A DNA stretch of 64,000 bases from JAABVY01 sp964496505 (GTDB lineage Bacteria > Zixibacteria > MSB-5A5 > JAABVY01): the NCBI GenBank assembly GCA_964496505.1, contig CAZBZV010000004.1, forward strand, positions 34,148 to 98,147. The letters are read 5' to 3'. Positions within the stretch are counted from its first letter, which is position 1. Every line of letters starts with the position of its first letter. Below are positions 43,474-53,470 of this stretch, piece by piece. A program made the position numbers and the translations under genes. The notes beneath the pieces are model-generated. The model searched no databases, had not been told where the DNA came from, and saw only the letters and a program-made list of their open reading frames with translations.

Positions 43474-46400
43474 TGCTGTACGATAAAAAACATCCCAAAA
43501 GTCATATGATCTCCTCATTGCAGGAGCGTGCCAAAGAGCTTAATTGCCTCTATAAAACAGAGGAGTTGATGAATGCTCCGCATGCCAACCTGGATTCAGT
43601 CTGCAAGGGCATTATCGAGGCTATTCCTCCCGGATGGCAGTATCCCGATATTTGTGTCGCCAAAATCACAATTGAGAATGATACCTGGCAATCTCCGGAT
43701 TTCCAGGAGACGGAATGTGAACTCAGCACCGATGTCAGGATTCAGGATAAGGTAATCGGGCGGATCGGCGTCTATTATACCAAAGCGATGCCGACTTTCG
43801 ATTACGGCCCGTTCCTCAAGGAAGAGAAAAAGCTGATCGGCACAATAGCTGAACGTCTGGGACATTTTATCATGTACCACAAGATGAAGCATATGTTCAG
43901 CGAATGGGATCATGCCAAAAGAGACATTTCCCGCAAGAGGCGCGGCAAATGGCAGGTGGTGCTGGACCTTCTTAAGCAGACCGACAAAAATCTATATTAT
44001 ACGATCTCGCATAAAATGCTCAACTACCTTTGCTGGAGCGGGATTTCCGAGGCTGAGGAGCTGCGTCATTACACAGGCACCGATCGTTCCAGCGATGATC
44101 ACGAGCTTAAGGCCGATTCGAATCGTCCGCATCAAAAGGAAGCGATCACTATATCCAACGAATTGACCGAGCGCGTATTCAAGATTGCGGCAGACCATTT
44201 GAGCGAAAACGAAATTCTTGGCCGTGTGCAGAAATGGATTCAGGAGGATAAGCTAGGTTTTCTGGTTCAGGTGGTAAACCGCAATCTTTCACTCTCGACA
44301 GTGGCCGATGCGATCAGGCGTTATCATCATATCGAGGACGAGGGCTTCGAGCTTCATTCTCCCAGTAAACGCGGCGTAACTGTTTCGCTTATCCGGCGTT
44401 TCATGTCCGACCAGTTGCCGTTTATAAATATCGCCAAGAATTTTGTAGAGGTAGGCGATTTCTTCCATCTCCTGCAAAACGTGATCTTCTCGGCCGAAAG
44501 CCATGGCAAGCTGGGCGGTAAATCGGCGGGCCTGTATCTGGCGGAGCAAATTTTGAAGAAATCATCGGAATACGCGGATATTCTGGGAACGATAAAAATA
44601 CCCAAGACATGGTATATAACCTCCGATATGCTCCTGCATTTTATGCACTTCAATAACTTCGATGAAATCGTAGAGCAGAAGTACAAAGACATAAACCAGG
44701 TGCGTTTCGAGTACCCGCATATTGTGCAGACATTCAAAAACTCGCATTTCCCGCCGGAGATGGTCAAGGGGCTCTCGCTGGCGCTCGACGATCTGGGCGA
44801 TAAACCTTTGATCGTAAGAAGCTCCAGTCTACTGGAGGATAGAACCGGAGCGGCGTTTTCCGGCAAATACAAGAGCCTCTTTATCGCTAACCAGGGCAGT
44901 AAACGGGAACGTCTCGATGCACTTCTGGATGCTATTGCCGAGGTTTACGCCTCCACCTTCTCCCCCGATCCGATCGAGTACCGTACTGAACGCGGCCTGA
45001 TCGATTTTGGCGAGGAGATGGGAATAATGCTGCAGGAGGTTGTGGGTACTAAAGTGGGGCATTATTATCTACCCACGTTCGCGGGCGTAGCTTTCAGCAA
45101 AAATGAATTCAGGTGGTCGGCCAGGATCAAACGCGGGGACGGCCTTCTCAGGCTGGTACCCGGTTTGGGGACTCGTGCGGTAGACCGACTGGCGGATGAC
45201 TACCCTGTTTTAATTGCGCCGGGACAGCCGAATTTGCGTGTCAACGCCACCGTTGATGAAACGGTAAAGTATTCTCCTAAATGGATTGACGTCATAAATC
45301 TCGAAACCAACCAGTTCGAAACTGTTGAGGTGGATTACCTCTTGCGCGAATACGGTGCGGAAATTCCTGGCATAAACAAAATTGTATCTATATACGAGGA
45401 TGGCACCCTTCGCAAACCTATGGGAATGAATTTCGATTTCGAGCGGGAGGAACCGGTTGTAACTTTCGAGGGACAAATCACCAGCGGGCATTTTATAAAA
45501 CAGATGCAGACTATCCTAAAGGTACTGGAAGATAAGCTTGAAACTCCGGTGGATATCGAATTCGCATCCGATGGCAAGGACTTCTATTTGCTTCAATGCC
45601 GTCCGCAGAGTTATTCCGAGGAAAGCCAGCCGGCGCCTATTCCAAAAGATGTTGCCGATGAGAAAATACTCTTTACAGCCAATAAATATATCTCCAATGG
45701 AATTGTGACGGATATTACGCATATGGTTTACATCGACCCTGAGCATTACGGCGAGTTGACTGATAAGGCGGATATGCTGGCCATCGGCAAGGCAGTCGGC
45801 AAGCTCAACAAGCTTTTGCCCAAGCGGCAGTTCATTCTGATAGGTCCGGGAAGATGGGGCAGCCGCGGCGATATACGTCTGGGAGTCAGTGTAACATATT
45901 CCGACATCAACAATTCGGCGGCATTAATCGAGATGGCAAGACTGAAGGGCAATTATGTGCCCGATCTTTCTTTCGGGACGCATTTTTTCCAGGATCTGGT
46001 CGAAGCCGGTATCAGATATCTTCCGCTTTATCCGGACGATGAGGGCATTGTATTCAATGAGCGCTTTTTCAAAAGGGCTCCCAATATTCTCCCCGATGTT
46101 CTTCCCTCATTTGCGGGCTTGAAGGATGTCATTCATTTAATCGATATTCCCCGCGCGGCCAATGGCCAGGTCATGAAGATTCTGATGAACGCTGAACTTG
46201 ACGAGGCGATGGGTTTGCTGACACGTCAGACCTCGCGTGAAAAGAAGACTGGGGTTGACCTTGAAACCCCGCGGACACAAATCAGCAAATACTGGCAATG
46301 GCGCATGAATATCGCCGACCTGATCGCCGCCAAACTTGAACCGGAACGCTTCGGGGTAAAGGCTCTCTATATTTTCGGCAGCACCAAGAATGCCACAGCA

Positions 46401-46670
46401 GGCCCTGGCAGTGATATCGATCTCATCGTTCATGTCAACGGCACGCCCGAACAGAGGCAGATGCTGGATACATGGTTCGAGGGCTGGAATCATGTTATCT
46501 CGGAGATGAATTACCAGCGCACCGGTTACAGGACAGATGAAATCCTGGATATTCATTATGTTACCGATGAGGATATCAAAAACCGCACTAGTTATGCGGT
46601 GAAAATCGGTGCGGTTACAGATGCGGCCCGGCCGCTTAAGATTGGCAATTCATCTGAATCATCTAAATAA
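43473..46670 (+). CDS. PEP-binding ATP-grasp protein fused to nucleotidyltransferase domain
   Basis: A 1065-residue protein. Residues 1-135 look GAF-like; a helical middle to about 330 follows; then the ATP-grasp domain (GKLGGKSAGLYLAEQIL, then IVRSSSLLEDRTGAAFSGKY, LLQCRPQSY) and the same GRWGS-containing C-domain as its neighbour. The last 130 residues are a minimal nucleotidyltransferase: ALYIFGSTKNATAGPGSDID with GS and DID. No phospho-histidine domain. ATG overlaps the preceding TAA. The end overlaps the convergent phosphoesterase by eight bases. A two-protein pathway with its neighbour is likely. Confidence 0.85.
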   Translation: MLYDKKHPKSHMISSLQERAKELNCLYKTEELMNAPHANLDSVCKGIIEAIPPGWQYPDICVAKITIENDTWQSPDFQETECELSTDVRIQDKVIGRIGVYYTKAMPTFDYGPFLKEEKKLIGTIAERLGHFIMYHKMKHMFSEWDHAKRDISRKRRGKWQVVLDLLKQTDKNLYYTISHKMLNYLCWSGISEAEELRHYTGTDRSSDDHELKADSNRPHQKEAITISNELTERVFKIAADHLSENEILGRVQKWIQEDKLGFLVQVVNRNLSLSTVADAIRRYHHIEDEGFELHSPSKRGVTVSLIRRFMSDQLPFINIAKNFVEVGDFFHLLQNVIFSAESHGKLGGKSAGLYLAEQILKKSSEYADILGTIKIPKTWYITSDMLLHFMHFNNFDEIVEQKYKDINQVRFEYPHIVQTFKNSHFPPEMVKGLSLALDDLGDKPLIVRSSSLLEDRTGAAFSGKYKSLFIANQGSKRERLDALLDAIAEVYASTFSPDPIEYRTERGLIDFGEEMGIMLQEVVGTKVGHYYLPTFAGVAFSKNEFRWSARIKRGDGLLRLVPGLGTRAVDRLADDYPVLIAPGQPNLRVNATVDETVKYSPKWIDVINLETNQFETVEVDYLLREYGAEIPGINKIVSIYEDGTLRKPMGMNFDFEREEPVVTFEGQITSGHFIKQMQTILKVLEDKLETPVDIEFASDGKDFYLLQCRPQSYSEESQPAPIPKDVADEKILFTANKYISNGIVTDITHMVYIDPEHYGELTDKADMLAIGKAVGKLNKLLPKRQFILIGPGRWGSRGDIRLGVSVTYSDINNSAALIEMARLKGNYVPDLSFGTHFFQDLVEAGIRYLPLYPDDEGIVFNERFFKRAPNILPDVLPSFAGLKDVIHLIDIPRAANGQVMKILMNAELDEAMGLLTRQTSREKKTGVDLETPRTQISKYWQWRMNIADLIAAKLEPERFGVKALYIFGSTKNATAGPGSDIDLIVHVNGTPEQRQMLDTWFEGWNHVISEMNYQRTGYRTDEILDIHYVTDEDIKNRTSYAVKIGAVTDAARPLKIGNSSESSK

Positions 46671-47523
46671 TCTCCCTTACAGCCTTATCGAGATATTCCG
46701 GATCAAACCTGACCACGGCAAGCTCACGTCCATCATGAGCCGCAGAGAACATTTGTGTCCGGCCAAGCGCATCCTTCCACGAACCGGTCATTGAAGCAGA
46801 TTCGTGGATATGCCCATGCAAGGTCACAAGCGGCTGACGCGCTTCGATAAAGCGGCGCAGAGCGATACTGCCGACATGGACATCCAACGGCACATGGTCA
46901 ACCATCTTGCCATCCAGATTCGCCCGGTCGAGTTTGGTTTGGTAGGGCGGTGTATGAAAAATCATAATAGCGCTTTCGAGATCATCATCCCCGGCGAACT
47001 CTTCCAGATCGGCCTTGATCGTGGAGAAACGCTTTTCTCGCTCGGTCACATTGACAGTATACTTTCCCTCCTCGGGTGAAAGACATCCCGGGTCAACATA
47101 ACGGGAGACATCATACTTCTCCCAGTCCTTCAAACGAAATGGCGTAGGAGGGACGAAGCTGTAACCATAAACCGTGTATTTGCCCAGCTCAGCTTTTTTG
47201 AAATGGATATACTCCCAGATTCCAGCCTCACTGCCGCTTATGAAATCGACCTCACGATTGCGGCCGTCGTCATTACCGAGGATTATAAAAACGCGCGGAT
47301 AATTATCACCAAGCTTTGCTTTCAGTTCGGCAAAACTAACCAATAGGAAATCGTCAATAAAGTCACCGTCGATATCATGGGTCTCATAATTCATAAACAT
47401 GCCCGAAGGCAAAATATCCCCGCCCATAAAAACGGCGTCTGGTTTCTCATTTTCAATCAGCTTGAAGAGCTTGAAATACCTTTCCGACAGGCCGTGTATA
47501 TCCGATACGAATATGCAATCCAA
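46663..47523 (-). CDS. Calcineurin-like metallophosphoesterase
   Basis: A 286-residue phosphoesterase. Metal-binding motifs are complete: FVSDIHG (D8, H10), GGDILPSG, LGNDDG (in place of the usual GNHD), IFHTPPY and LHGHIHES. There is no signal peptide, so it acts in the cytoplasm. Substrate unknown; the GNDD variant points to a divergent subfamily. Last gene of the leftward heme cluster by direction, 21 bases after hemG. Confidence 0.85.
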   Translation of the reverse strand: MDCIFVSDIHGLSERYFKLFKLIENEKPDAVFMGGDILPSGMFMNYETHDIDGDFIDDFLLVSFAELKAKLGDNYPRVFIILGNDDGRNREVDFISGSEAGIWEYIHFKKAELGKYTVYGYSFVPPTPFRLKDWEKYDVSRYVDPGCLSPEEGKYTVNVTEREKRFSTIKADLEEFAGDDDLESAIMIFHTPPYQTKLDRANLDGKMVDHVPLDVHVGSIALRRFIEARQPLVTLHGHIHESASMTGSWKDALGRTQMFSAAHDGRELAVVRFDPEYLDKAVREII

Positions 47524-47544
47524 AACGAATCCTTCTTGAAAAAC

Positions 47545-48927
47545 TTAATCTATCTGCAATGCTTCAGCTATCTTGTGCGAACGCTTGATTGTGTCATTTA
47601 AACCGATTCCGGTGAAAGCGTTACCGGCCAAATATAGGCTGCCGAGTTCATTCAATCTATTGTCAATATTTTGCAGGCGCTGCCTGTGTCCCATAACATA
47701 TTGCGGTATGGCCTGCTTCCAGATAATTATCTTCTCATAATCCGGATCGCCCTTTAGATTCAAAATCGGTCCCAATTCCTGCATCGCAATCTCAGAAAGC
47801 ATCTTCTCACTCTCATTTACAATCTCCTCGTTTTTGGCTCCGCCCAGCATGGTGCGGAAAAGGGCATGCCCTTCCGGCGCCTGCTCGGGAAATATTACCG
47901 AGGTCCAGATCGAACCGAGCACATTCATATTCTGGCTGTGCGGGATGAGGAATCCGAACCCGTCCAGCGGACGTCCGACCTTTTCCAGCTTATATCCCTG
48001 ACAGACCACTGCCAGACTCGAGTAAGGAATCTGTGAAAGGAGATTGGCAAGTTCGGGGTCAATGGATTTCAGCAATTGGGAAGATATATAAGACGGAGTT
48101 GAGATTATCAGTTTATCGAATGTATCTTGGCCATCGTCATAATGAAGCACATAACGGCCATCATCGTCTCTGCTTATGTTTTTAACCTCTGCCGGATATT
48201 TGATATGTCCTTTCAAGAGCTTTTCCAGATGCTCTATTAAAGTATAGAGGCCGCCTTTGAAGCTTGTCAGATGACCGGATGGTCCGGCCGGACCGCCGCC
48301 GGATTTGTCTTTGGCCTTAGCCTGCTTTTTCTTTTTGATCATTGCCTTTATCAGACCGCCATGTTCCTTCTCCATCTGCTCCATAACCGGGAAACATGAT
48401 CCCAGCTCCAATTTACGGGCATCCCCGCCGTATATGCCTGAAACCATAGGATCGATAAGCGTATCGGCCGCCTCACGACCGATTCGGCGGGAGGCAAAAG
48501 CGTAGATCGATTCCTCGGAATCATCTTTTTTGGGCGGGACAAACATCTCACCCACAATTCGAAGCCTGCCTCTAAGTGATAAAAGCCCACTTCCCAGAAA
48601 ACGCTGCGGCCTGGGATTGATCTCCCAGAGCTTGCCCTTACGGTATATGAATCTCTTTTCCGATTTGCGGTCCGAGGGGTAGAGCTTATCTGCGAGTCCG
48701 ATCTGATTGACGAATTCCAGCGTTAACGGCTCCTTATCCAGAAAACCGTTAGGTCCCCAGTCTATCAGGTAGCCGTCTTCACGAGTGATACCGATTGTTC
48801 CGCCCAGCCGCTTTTCCTTTTCTAAAATCGTGAAATCGGCCTTCTCGCCGTGCATATTCTTTATAAAAAAACCCGCAGAAAGCCCCGCAATTCCGCCACC
48901 GATAATCGCTATTTTTGTCTTGCTCAT
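47545..48927 (-). CDS. hemY: Protoporphyrinogen oxidase, FAD-type (HemY/HemG)
   Basis: A 460-residue flavoprotein that oxidises protoporphyrinogen or coproporphyrinogen at the end of heme synthesis. FAD-binding IAIIGGGIAGLSAGFFI at residues 5-21, then EKRLGGTIG, and the C-terminal LAGNAFTGIGLNDTIKRSHK box. The insert AKAKDKSGGGPAGPSGHLT is low complexity. Overlaps hemH by four bases. This is the oxygen-using family although HemN in the same operon works without oxygen. Confidence 0.92.
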   Translation of the reverse strand: MSKTKIAIIGGGIAGLSAGFFIKNMHGEKADFTILEKEKRLGGTIGITREDGYLIDWGPNGFLDKEPLTLEFVNQIGLADKLYPSDRKSEKRFIYRKGKLWEINPRPQRFLGSGLLSLRGRLRIVGEMFVPPKKDDSEESIYAFASRRIGREAADTLIDPMVSGIYGGDARKLELGSCFPVMEQMEKEHGGLIKAMIKKKKQAKAKDKSGGGPAGPSGHLTSFKGGLYTLIEHLEKLLKGHIKYPAEVKNISRDDDGRYVLHYDDGQDTFDKLIISTPSYISSQLLKSIDPELANLLSQIPYSSLAVVCQGYKLEKVGRPLDGFGFLIPHSQNMNVLGSIWTSVIFPEQAPEGHALFRTMLGGAKNEEIVNESEKMLSEIAMQELGPILNLKGDPDYEKIIIWKQAIPQYVMGHRQRLQNIDNRLNELGSLYLAGNAFTGIGLNDTIKRSHKIAEALQID

Positions 48928-49907
48928 TTCAAATGATCTTCAATATAATTGGCCATAAACTCAATAAAGCTGTCATCATCATTAAAAACATTCGCGCGCA
49001 CAAATATTTCCACCCCGGCCTTTTTCGCAATCCCGGCCAGCTCGATATCGAGCTCGTAGAGCGTTTCTATATGATCGCAGACAAAGCCTATCGGCATCAC
49101 CAAAAGCTGTTTTACGCCCTGCCGCGCAACCTCCTGAACCGTTTCGATTGTCGAAGGCTGCATCCATTTGACCGGGCCGATCTTGCTCTGAAAAGCGATC
49201 GTATAATTCTCAACCGGAAAACGCCGCAGGATCAGATATACAGTCCTGCTGACATGCATACCGTACGGATCGCCCTGCTCAATAAGCTTTTGCGGAAGAG
49301 CATGCGCAGTGAAAATCACGTGGTAGGGCTTTGATGTGTCGATTTTCTGCATGGCCCTCTCCAGCATATCCACACTGCTTTCTATATAGCCCCGATGCTC
49401 ATAAAAAGGCGGCAGTGTAATCAAGTTCCCGGAAAGCTTGAGCATACGGTTTGCCTCTGCCAAATCGCTGTAAATGCTTCCCAGCGTGGCCTTGGAATAC
49501 TGCGGATACAGCGGAAATGCCAGGATCCGGTCGAGGTTCATCGTACTCAATTCGGCCAACGCCTCTCCGATATGAGGCTCGGAATAGCTGTAAGCTGTCC
49601 TGAAAACCATATTATTATCCCGCTCAGAGAGCTTTTTGCCGGTCTTTTCGGCCTGAAGCCAAGTCCATTGCTTAAGAGGCGAACCACCACCGATTGCCTG
49701 GTAGTGCTTTTTCACCTTAGGCGATCTGAAGGTTGAGATTATGAATGCCAAAAATTTCCTGAATAGCTTTGATTTTTCGATTATATGCGGATCGAGAAAA
49801 AGATTGCGAATAAAGCCCCGCACCTCACCGAGATTTTCGGGGCCTCCCATATTAATTAGCAGCACGCCGACCCGGAGATCAGCTTTATCTTTTGATTTAC
49901 CGCTCAA
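48924..49907 (-). CDS. hemH: Ferrochelatase
   Basis: A 327-residue enzyme that inserts iron into the porphyrin. GVLLINMGGPENLGEVRGF at the start; the active-site histidine in VIFTAHALPQKLIEQGDPY; FQSKIGPVKWMQPSTIE and MPIGFVCDHIETLYELD complete the family set. Length is usual for bacteria. No membrane helix. Cotranscribed with hemE, hemN and hemY. Confidence 0.95.
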   Translation of the reverse strand: MSGKSKDKADLRVGVLLINMGGPENLGEVRGFIRNLFLDPHIIEKSKLFRKFLAFIISTFRSPKVKKHYQAIGGGSPLKQWTWLQAEKTGKKLSERDNNMVFRTAYSYSEPHIGEALAELSTMNLDRILAFPLYPQYSKATLGSIYSDLAEANRMLKLSGNLITLPPFYEHRGYIESSVDMLERAMQKIDTSKPYHVIFTAHALPQKLIEQGDPYGMHVSRTVYLILRRFPVENYTIAFQSKIGPVKWMQPSTIETVQEVARQGVKQLLVMPIGFVCDHIETLYELDIELAGIAKKAGVEIFVRANVFNDDDSFIEFMANYIEDHLK

Positions 49908-49930
49908 CTCGGATGTCCTCCCCCGTCCTT

Positions 49931-51319
49931 TTATACGGTGCGTGAAAATTTAACTTTTAAATCGCTGCTTTTGAGATACGCATCAAAGGCCATAGCAACA
50001 TTGCGAATGAATATCCTGCCCATATCAGTCAATAAATAGGCATTTTTATCACGAATCAATAAGCCGTCATCTTCGAATATCCTTAATGCCTCCAGCGCAT
50101 CCTCAAAGTATTCATCGAATTTAATACTGAATTTACTTTCTATTTCGGAAATATCAATTTTAAAATTGCACATCAGGTCGGAAATAAGATATTGCCGGAG
50201 GATATCATCCTCGCTAAGCTTCATTCCCCGGTAAACGGCAAAACGGTCTTCCTCGATCCTCTTTTCATACTGTGCGAGCGTCGATAAGTTCTGGGTAAAA
50301 GAGCGGTCGACATACGAAATCGAGGACATGCCGAATCCAAGCCAGTCTTCGGCGGCCTTGACAGTGTAGCCCATAAAATTGCGCCTCAGCTTTCCCTCGG
50401 CCTGTGCCCTGGCAAGCTCGTCCTCCGGCAGTACAAAATGATCCATACCGATCAGCTTATAACCGCTTTTCAGAAACATCTCCCGTGCGGTTAAAAAGAG
50501 CTGCACCTTTTCCGCCGGGGATGGCAGATCCTCCGGCTTTATCAGTCTTTGATGCGGTTTGCTGTCGGGGAGATAGGCAAAATTATAGAGCGCAATACGA
50601 TCCGGCCTGAGCTCGATAGTTTTCTCAACCGTCGCTTTCAGAACATCAAGTGTCTGCCGTGGAAGGCCGTAAATAAGGTCGAAATTGATACCCTCAAAGC
50701 CCTCACTGCGGCAGTATTTATAAAGATCAACCGTCTTCTTCTCGTCCTGATTGCGGCCGATAGCGACCTGAATATCGGCATTGAAATCCTGCACGCCAAA
50801 CGAAAGCCTGTTAAAACCCAGCGACTTTAAAAGCTGTACCCGCTCATCATCCGTGACACGGGGATCGAGCTCGATCGAGATTTCAGCTTTTTCTGAGAAT
50901 TTAAAGCGCTTAGAGAATATCTCGAAGGCTTTAATTGTGCTCTCATTGCTTAGACATGAAGGCGTCCCGCCGCCCCAGTGGAACTGCGAAACACTCCGGC
51001 GCTCGCCAAGAGACTCCACGGCCATCGCCAGCTCTTTATTCACAAAATCGAGGTAAGATAAATGCGTATCTTCTTTCTTTAAGGTAGTCGTATTGCATCC
51101 GCAAAACCAGCATCTTTTGCGGCAGAACGGTATGTGCAAATACAACGACAGCGGCTCATCCGGATGTTGCGAGGCGTTTCTCAACGCCCGGACATATTGG
51201 TCATGCCCGTAATCATCTTTCCAGACCGGCACCATGGGATAGCTGGTGTAACGCGGCCCGGGACGATCGTACTTTTTCAGCAGTTTTTCAAGGTTGGAAT
51301 TATCAGCCACCTCTATCAC
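49931..51319 (-). CDS. hemN: Oxygen-independent coproporphyrinogen III oxidase
   Basis: A 462-residue radical SAM enzyme that decarboxylates coproporphyrinogen III. The motif CRKRCWFCGC carries the iron-sulfur cysteines (CxxxCxxC plus the extra C of true HemN); HWGGGTPSCLS follows. RYTSYPMVPVWKDDYG near the N-terminus is typical of HemN rather than of HemW. Its start overlaps the hemE stop by four bases. Confidence 0.94.
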   Translation of the reverse strand: MIEVADNSNLEKLLKKYDRPGPRYTSYPMVPVWKDDYGHDQYVRALRNASQHPDEPLSLYLHIPFCRKRCWFCGCNTTTLKKEDTHLSYLDFVNKELAMAVESLGERRSVSQFHWGGGTPSCLSNESTIKAFEIFSKRFKFSEKAEISIELDPRVTDDERVQLLKSLGFNRLSFGVQDFNADIQVAIGRNQDEKKTVDLYKYCRSEGFEGINFDLIYGLPRQTLDVLKATVEKTIELRPDRIALYNFAYLPDSKPHQRLIKPEDLPSPAEKVQLFLTAREMFLKSGYKLIGMDHFVLPEDELARAQAEGKLRRNFMGYTVKAAEDWLGFGMSSISYVDRSFTQNLSTLAQYEKRIEEDRFAVYRGMKLSEDDILRQYLISDLMCNFKIDISEIESKFSIKFDEYFEDALEALRIFEDDGLLIRDKNAYLLTDMGRIFIRNVAMAFDAYLKSSDLKVKFSRTV

Positions 51320-52389
51320 CTCTCGAACGCGTGCACTGTCTCCACCACAGCCCTGACATTCTCAGGCGGAGTATCGGGAAGAACACCGTGTCCCAGGTTG
51401 AAAATATAGCCGGGGTAATCCCTCATATCTTCGAGTATCTGCCCGGTTCTTTCAATAATTTTTTGTTTAGGGCCGAGCAGAAGATTGGGATTTAGATTTC
51501 CCTGCAGAATCTTGGGATTCATACGCTTCGAAACCTCTTTCAAATCGCTTTTCCAGTCAACACAAAAGCTCGTGGTTTTCATAGCAGATACTTTATCTAT
51601 CAGGTGATTGGAATTGCGTATGAAAATGCCATTCGGAATATCAGACTCGTTTAAGCCGTTGATAATATAATCGAGATAGGGCTTTTCCCAAACCTCGAAT
51701 TCCTCGGCGGAAAGCTCTCCGGCAAAGGTATCAAAGAGCTGGACATAATCGGCTCCCGCCTCAACCTGCATTTTCAAATAGTCAAGGCTGATTTCAGAAA
51801 GTACTTGCAAGATAGCATGGGTTTCCTCGGGATAGTTCATCATATACCTGTAAGGCCTGAAGAACCCACGAGCGCCCTGTACACCGCAAAGGAAACAGAA
51901 TATCGTAAACGGAGCCCCGCAAAATCCTATCATGGGAATATCCGGCCCCAGACATCGTTGTGCCCCTGCAATGGCATCCCCCACAAAGCTCAAATGATTC
52001 GCAGCATCGTACTTTTTGAATTTAGCCGCCTGGTCTTGTTCCGTCAGATACGGATCGATTTTCGGGCCGGGTTCGTATGTCAGCTTGAATCCGAACGGCT
52101 CAATTACGAACAGTATATCCGAGAATACTATCGCGGCATCCAGATCAAACATGGTAACCGGCGTACAGGTAACATCAGCGGCGACCTCGGGAGTCTTGCA
52201 AATCTCCTCGAATGTATGCCTGCTTCTGACCTCACGATATTCTTTCATATAGCGTCCCGCCTGACGCATCATCCAAACCGGAGTGCGGGAGGTCAAGCGG
52301 CCTTCAAGATTGGCCAGAAACAGCTCTCGTTTGGTCATTTTATCGGTCGCTGCAATACCCTCTCTTTTTATATTACTGTAATCGTTCAT
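51316..52389 (-). CDS. hemE: Uroporphyrinogen decarboxylase
   Basis: A 357-residue enzyme. PVWMMRQAGRYMKEYREVR carries the active-site arginines, IVFSDILFVIEPFG the substrate aspartate, GFCGAPFTIFCFL and FNLGHGVLPDTPPENV the other family signatures. The start may be the ATG 17 codons inside (MTKRELFLANLEGR), because the best promoter lies only a few bases before the first ATG. First gene of the heme operon. Confidence 0.95.
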   Translation of the reverse strand: MNDYSNIKREGIAATDKMTKRELFLANLEGRLTSRTPVWMMRQAGRYMKEYREVRSRHTFEEICKTPEVAADVTCTPVTMFDLDAAIVFSDILFVIEPFGFKLTYEPGPKIDPYLTEQDQAAKFKKYDAANHLSFVGDAIAGAQRCLGPDIPMIGFCGAPFTIFCFLCGVQGARGFFRPYRYMMNYPEETHAILQVLSEISLDYLKMQVEAGADYVQLFDTFAGELSAEEFEVWEKPYLDYIINGLNESDIPNGIFIRNSNHLIDKVSAMKTTSFCVDWKSDLKEVSKRMNPKILQGNLNPNLLLGPKQKIIERTGQILEDMRDYPGYIFNLGHGVLPDTPPENVRAVVETVHAFER

Positions 52390-52399
52390 AGAACCAGCA

Positions 52400-52428
52400 A
52401 GTATATAAAATTCATTCTTATAAGTCTA
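52400..52428 (-). promoter_or_regulatory. Candidate promoter of the heme operon
   Basis: On the minus strand TAGACT (52423-52428), 17 bases, TATACT (52400-52405). Transcription would start near 52,393, four bases before the first hemE ATG, which favours the internal ATG or a near-leaderless message. Confidence 0.4.
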
Positions 52429-52502
52429 CATAAACCGTTATTTTTTAAACTGGCTTTTGGGGGTAATAGTTTCATTAAAGGCCGCTTTAACCTTATTAAA
52501 CT

Positions 52503-52534
52503 AAAAGGGAAAGCGCTTCAGCGCTTTCCCTTTT
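52503..52534 (-). terminator. Terminator of the sigma factor gene
   Basis: AAAAGGGAAAGCGC (52503-52516) is perfectly complementary over 14 bp to 52521-52534, loop TTCA. On the minus strand a T-rich run follows, 24 bases after the sigma gene stop. Confidence 0.85.
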
Positions 52535-52557
52535 TACAATAGGAATATTTAATTTTC

Positions 52558-53412
52558 TCAGTTAAGATAGGCTCTTAAGGAACGCGACCTGGAGGCGTGT
52601 CTCAAACGCCTGATCGCTTTTTCCTTAATCTGTCTAACCCTTTCACGCGTTAACGAAAAACGGGCACCAATTTCCTCCAATGTTAATGCCTTTTCATGGT
52701 TAAGGCCAAAATAAAGATTGATGACCTCCGCTTCCCTTGGTGTTAAGGTGTGCAGGGCTTTTTCAATTTCAGTCATGAGGGACTGGCTGAGGAGAGCCTC
52801 GTCGGGCGAGGGCTGATATTCATCCTCGAGCACATCGATCAGACTGTTGTCTTCCGATGAGGAAAAGGGCGCATCCAATGAGAGGTGTGTATTGGATATC
52901 TTCAGGGTATCGGTAACCTCCTAGGCCGTAAGAGCCAGCTCATTGGCAATCTCGTCGGCCGAGGGCTCACGTCCGTACTCCTGCTCCAAAGAGGAAGAAA
53001 TCTTGCCGATTTTGTGCAAGGTTCCCACCCTATTCAAGGGCAGACGTACAATTCGGGACTGCTCCGCCAATGCCTGCAGGATTGCCTGCCTGATCCACCA
53101 TACGGCATAGGAAATGAACTTGAAGCCGCGGGTCTCATCAAATCTCTTGGCGGCCTTAATCAATCCTATGTTTCCCTCGTTAATAAGATCCGCCAGCGAG
53201 AGACCCTGATTCTGATACTGCTTGGCTACTGACACGACAAACCTGAGGTTCGCCTTGGTCAGTTTTTCCAATGCTAATTCGTCTCCCTGGTGAATTCGCT
53301 TGGCAAGCGAGACCTCCTCGTCAGGAGTTAAAAGCGGGGTCTCGCCGATCTCCTGAAGATATAGGTCTAACGACCTGTCCTCATCGCGATACTTTCTTGA
53401 CTGCCTTGGCAA
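52558..53412 (-). pseudogene. rpoD: Primary-type sigma-70 factor (RpoD/SigA) interrupted by in-frame TAG
   Basis: Read through one stop, this encodes a 284-residue sigma-70 of the short primary type: region 1.2 (DLYLQEIGETPLLTPDEEV), 2 (ANLRFVVSVAKQYQNQGLSL, then AVWWIRQAILQAL), 3, and 4 (TLTPREAEVINLYFGL, then TLEEIGARFSLTRERVRQIK). A single TAG at 52921-52923 splits it in region 3, between ANELALTA and EVTDTLKISNTHLSLDAPFS, in the same frame. A GAG (Glu) is expected there, so one base change explains it. The 5' part alone is 163 residues; the 3' part has no good start, though the TAG lies inside an AGGAGG. A sequencing error, a mutation, readthrough or a split sigma are all open. Confidence 0.85.
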
Positions 53413-53470
53413 TAGTGCTACCTTCCTCCTATTGATTTGTTAAAATGATTTATTGTGATATTTGAATTAT

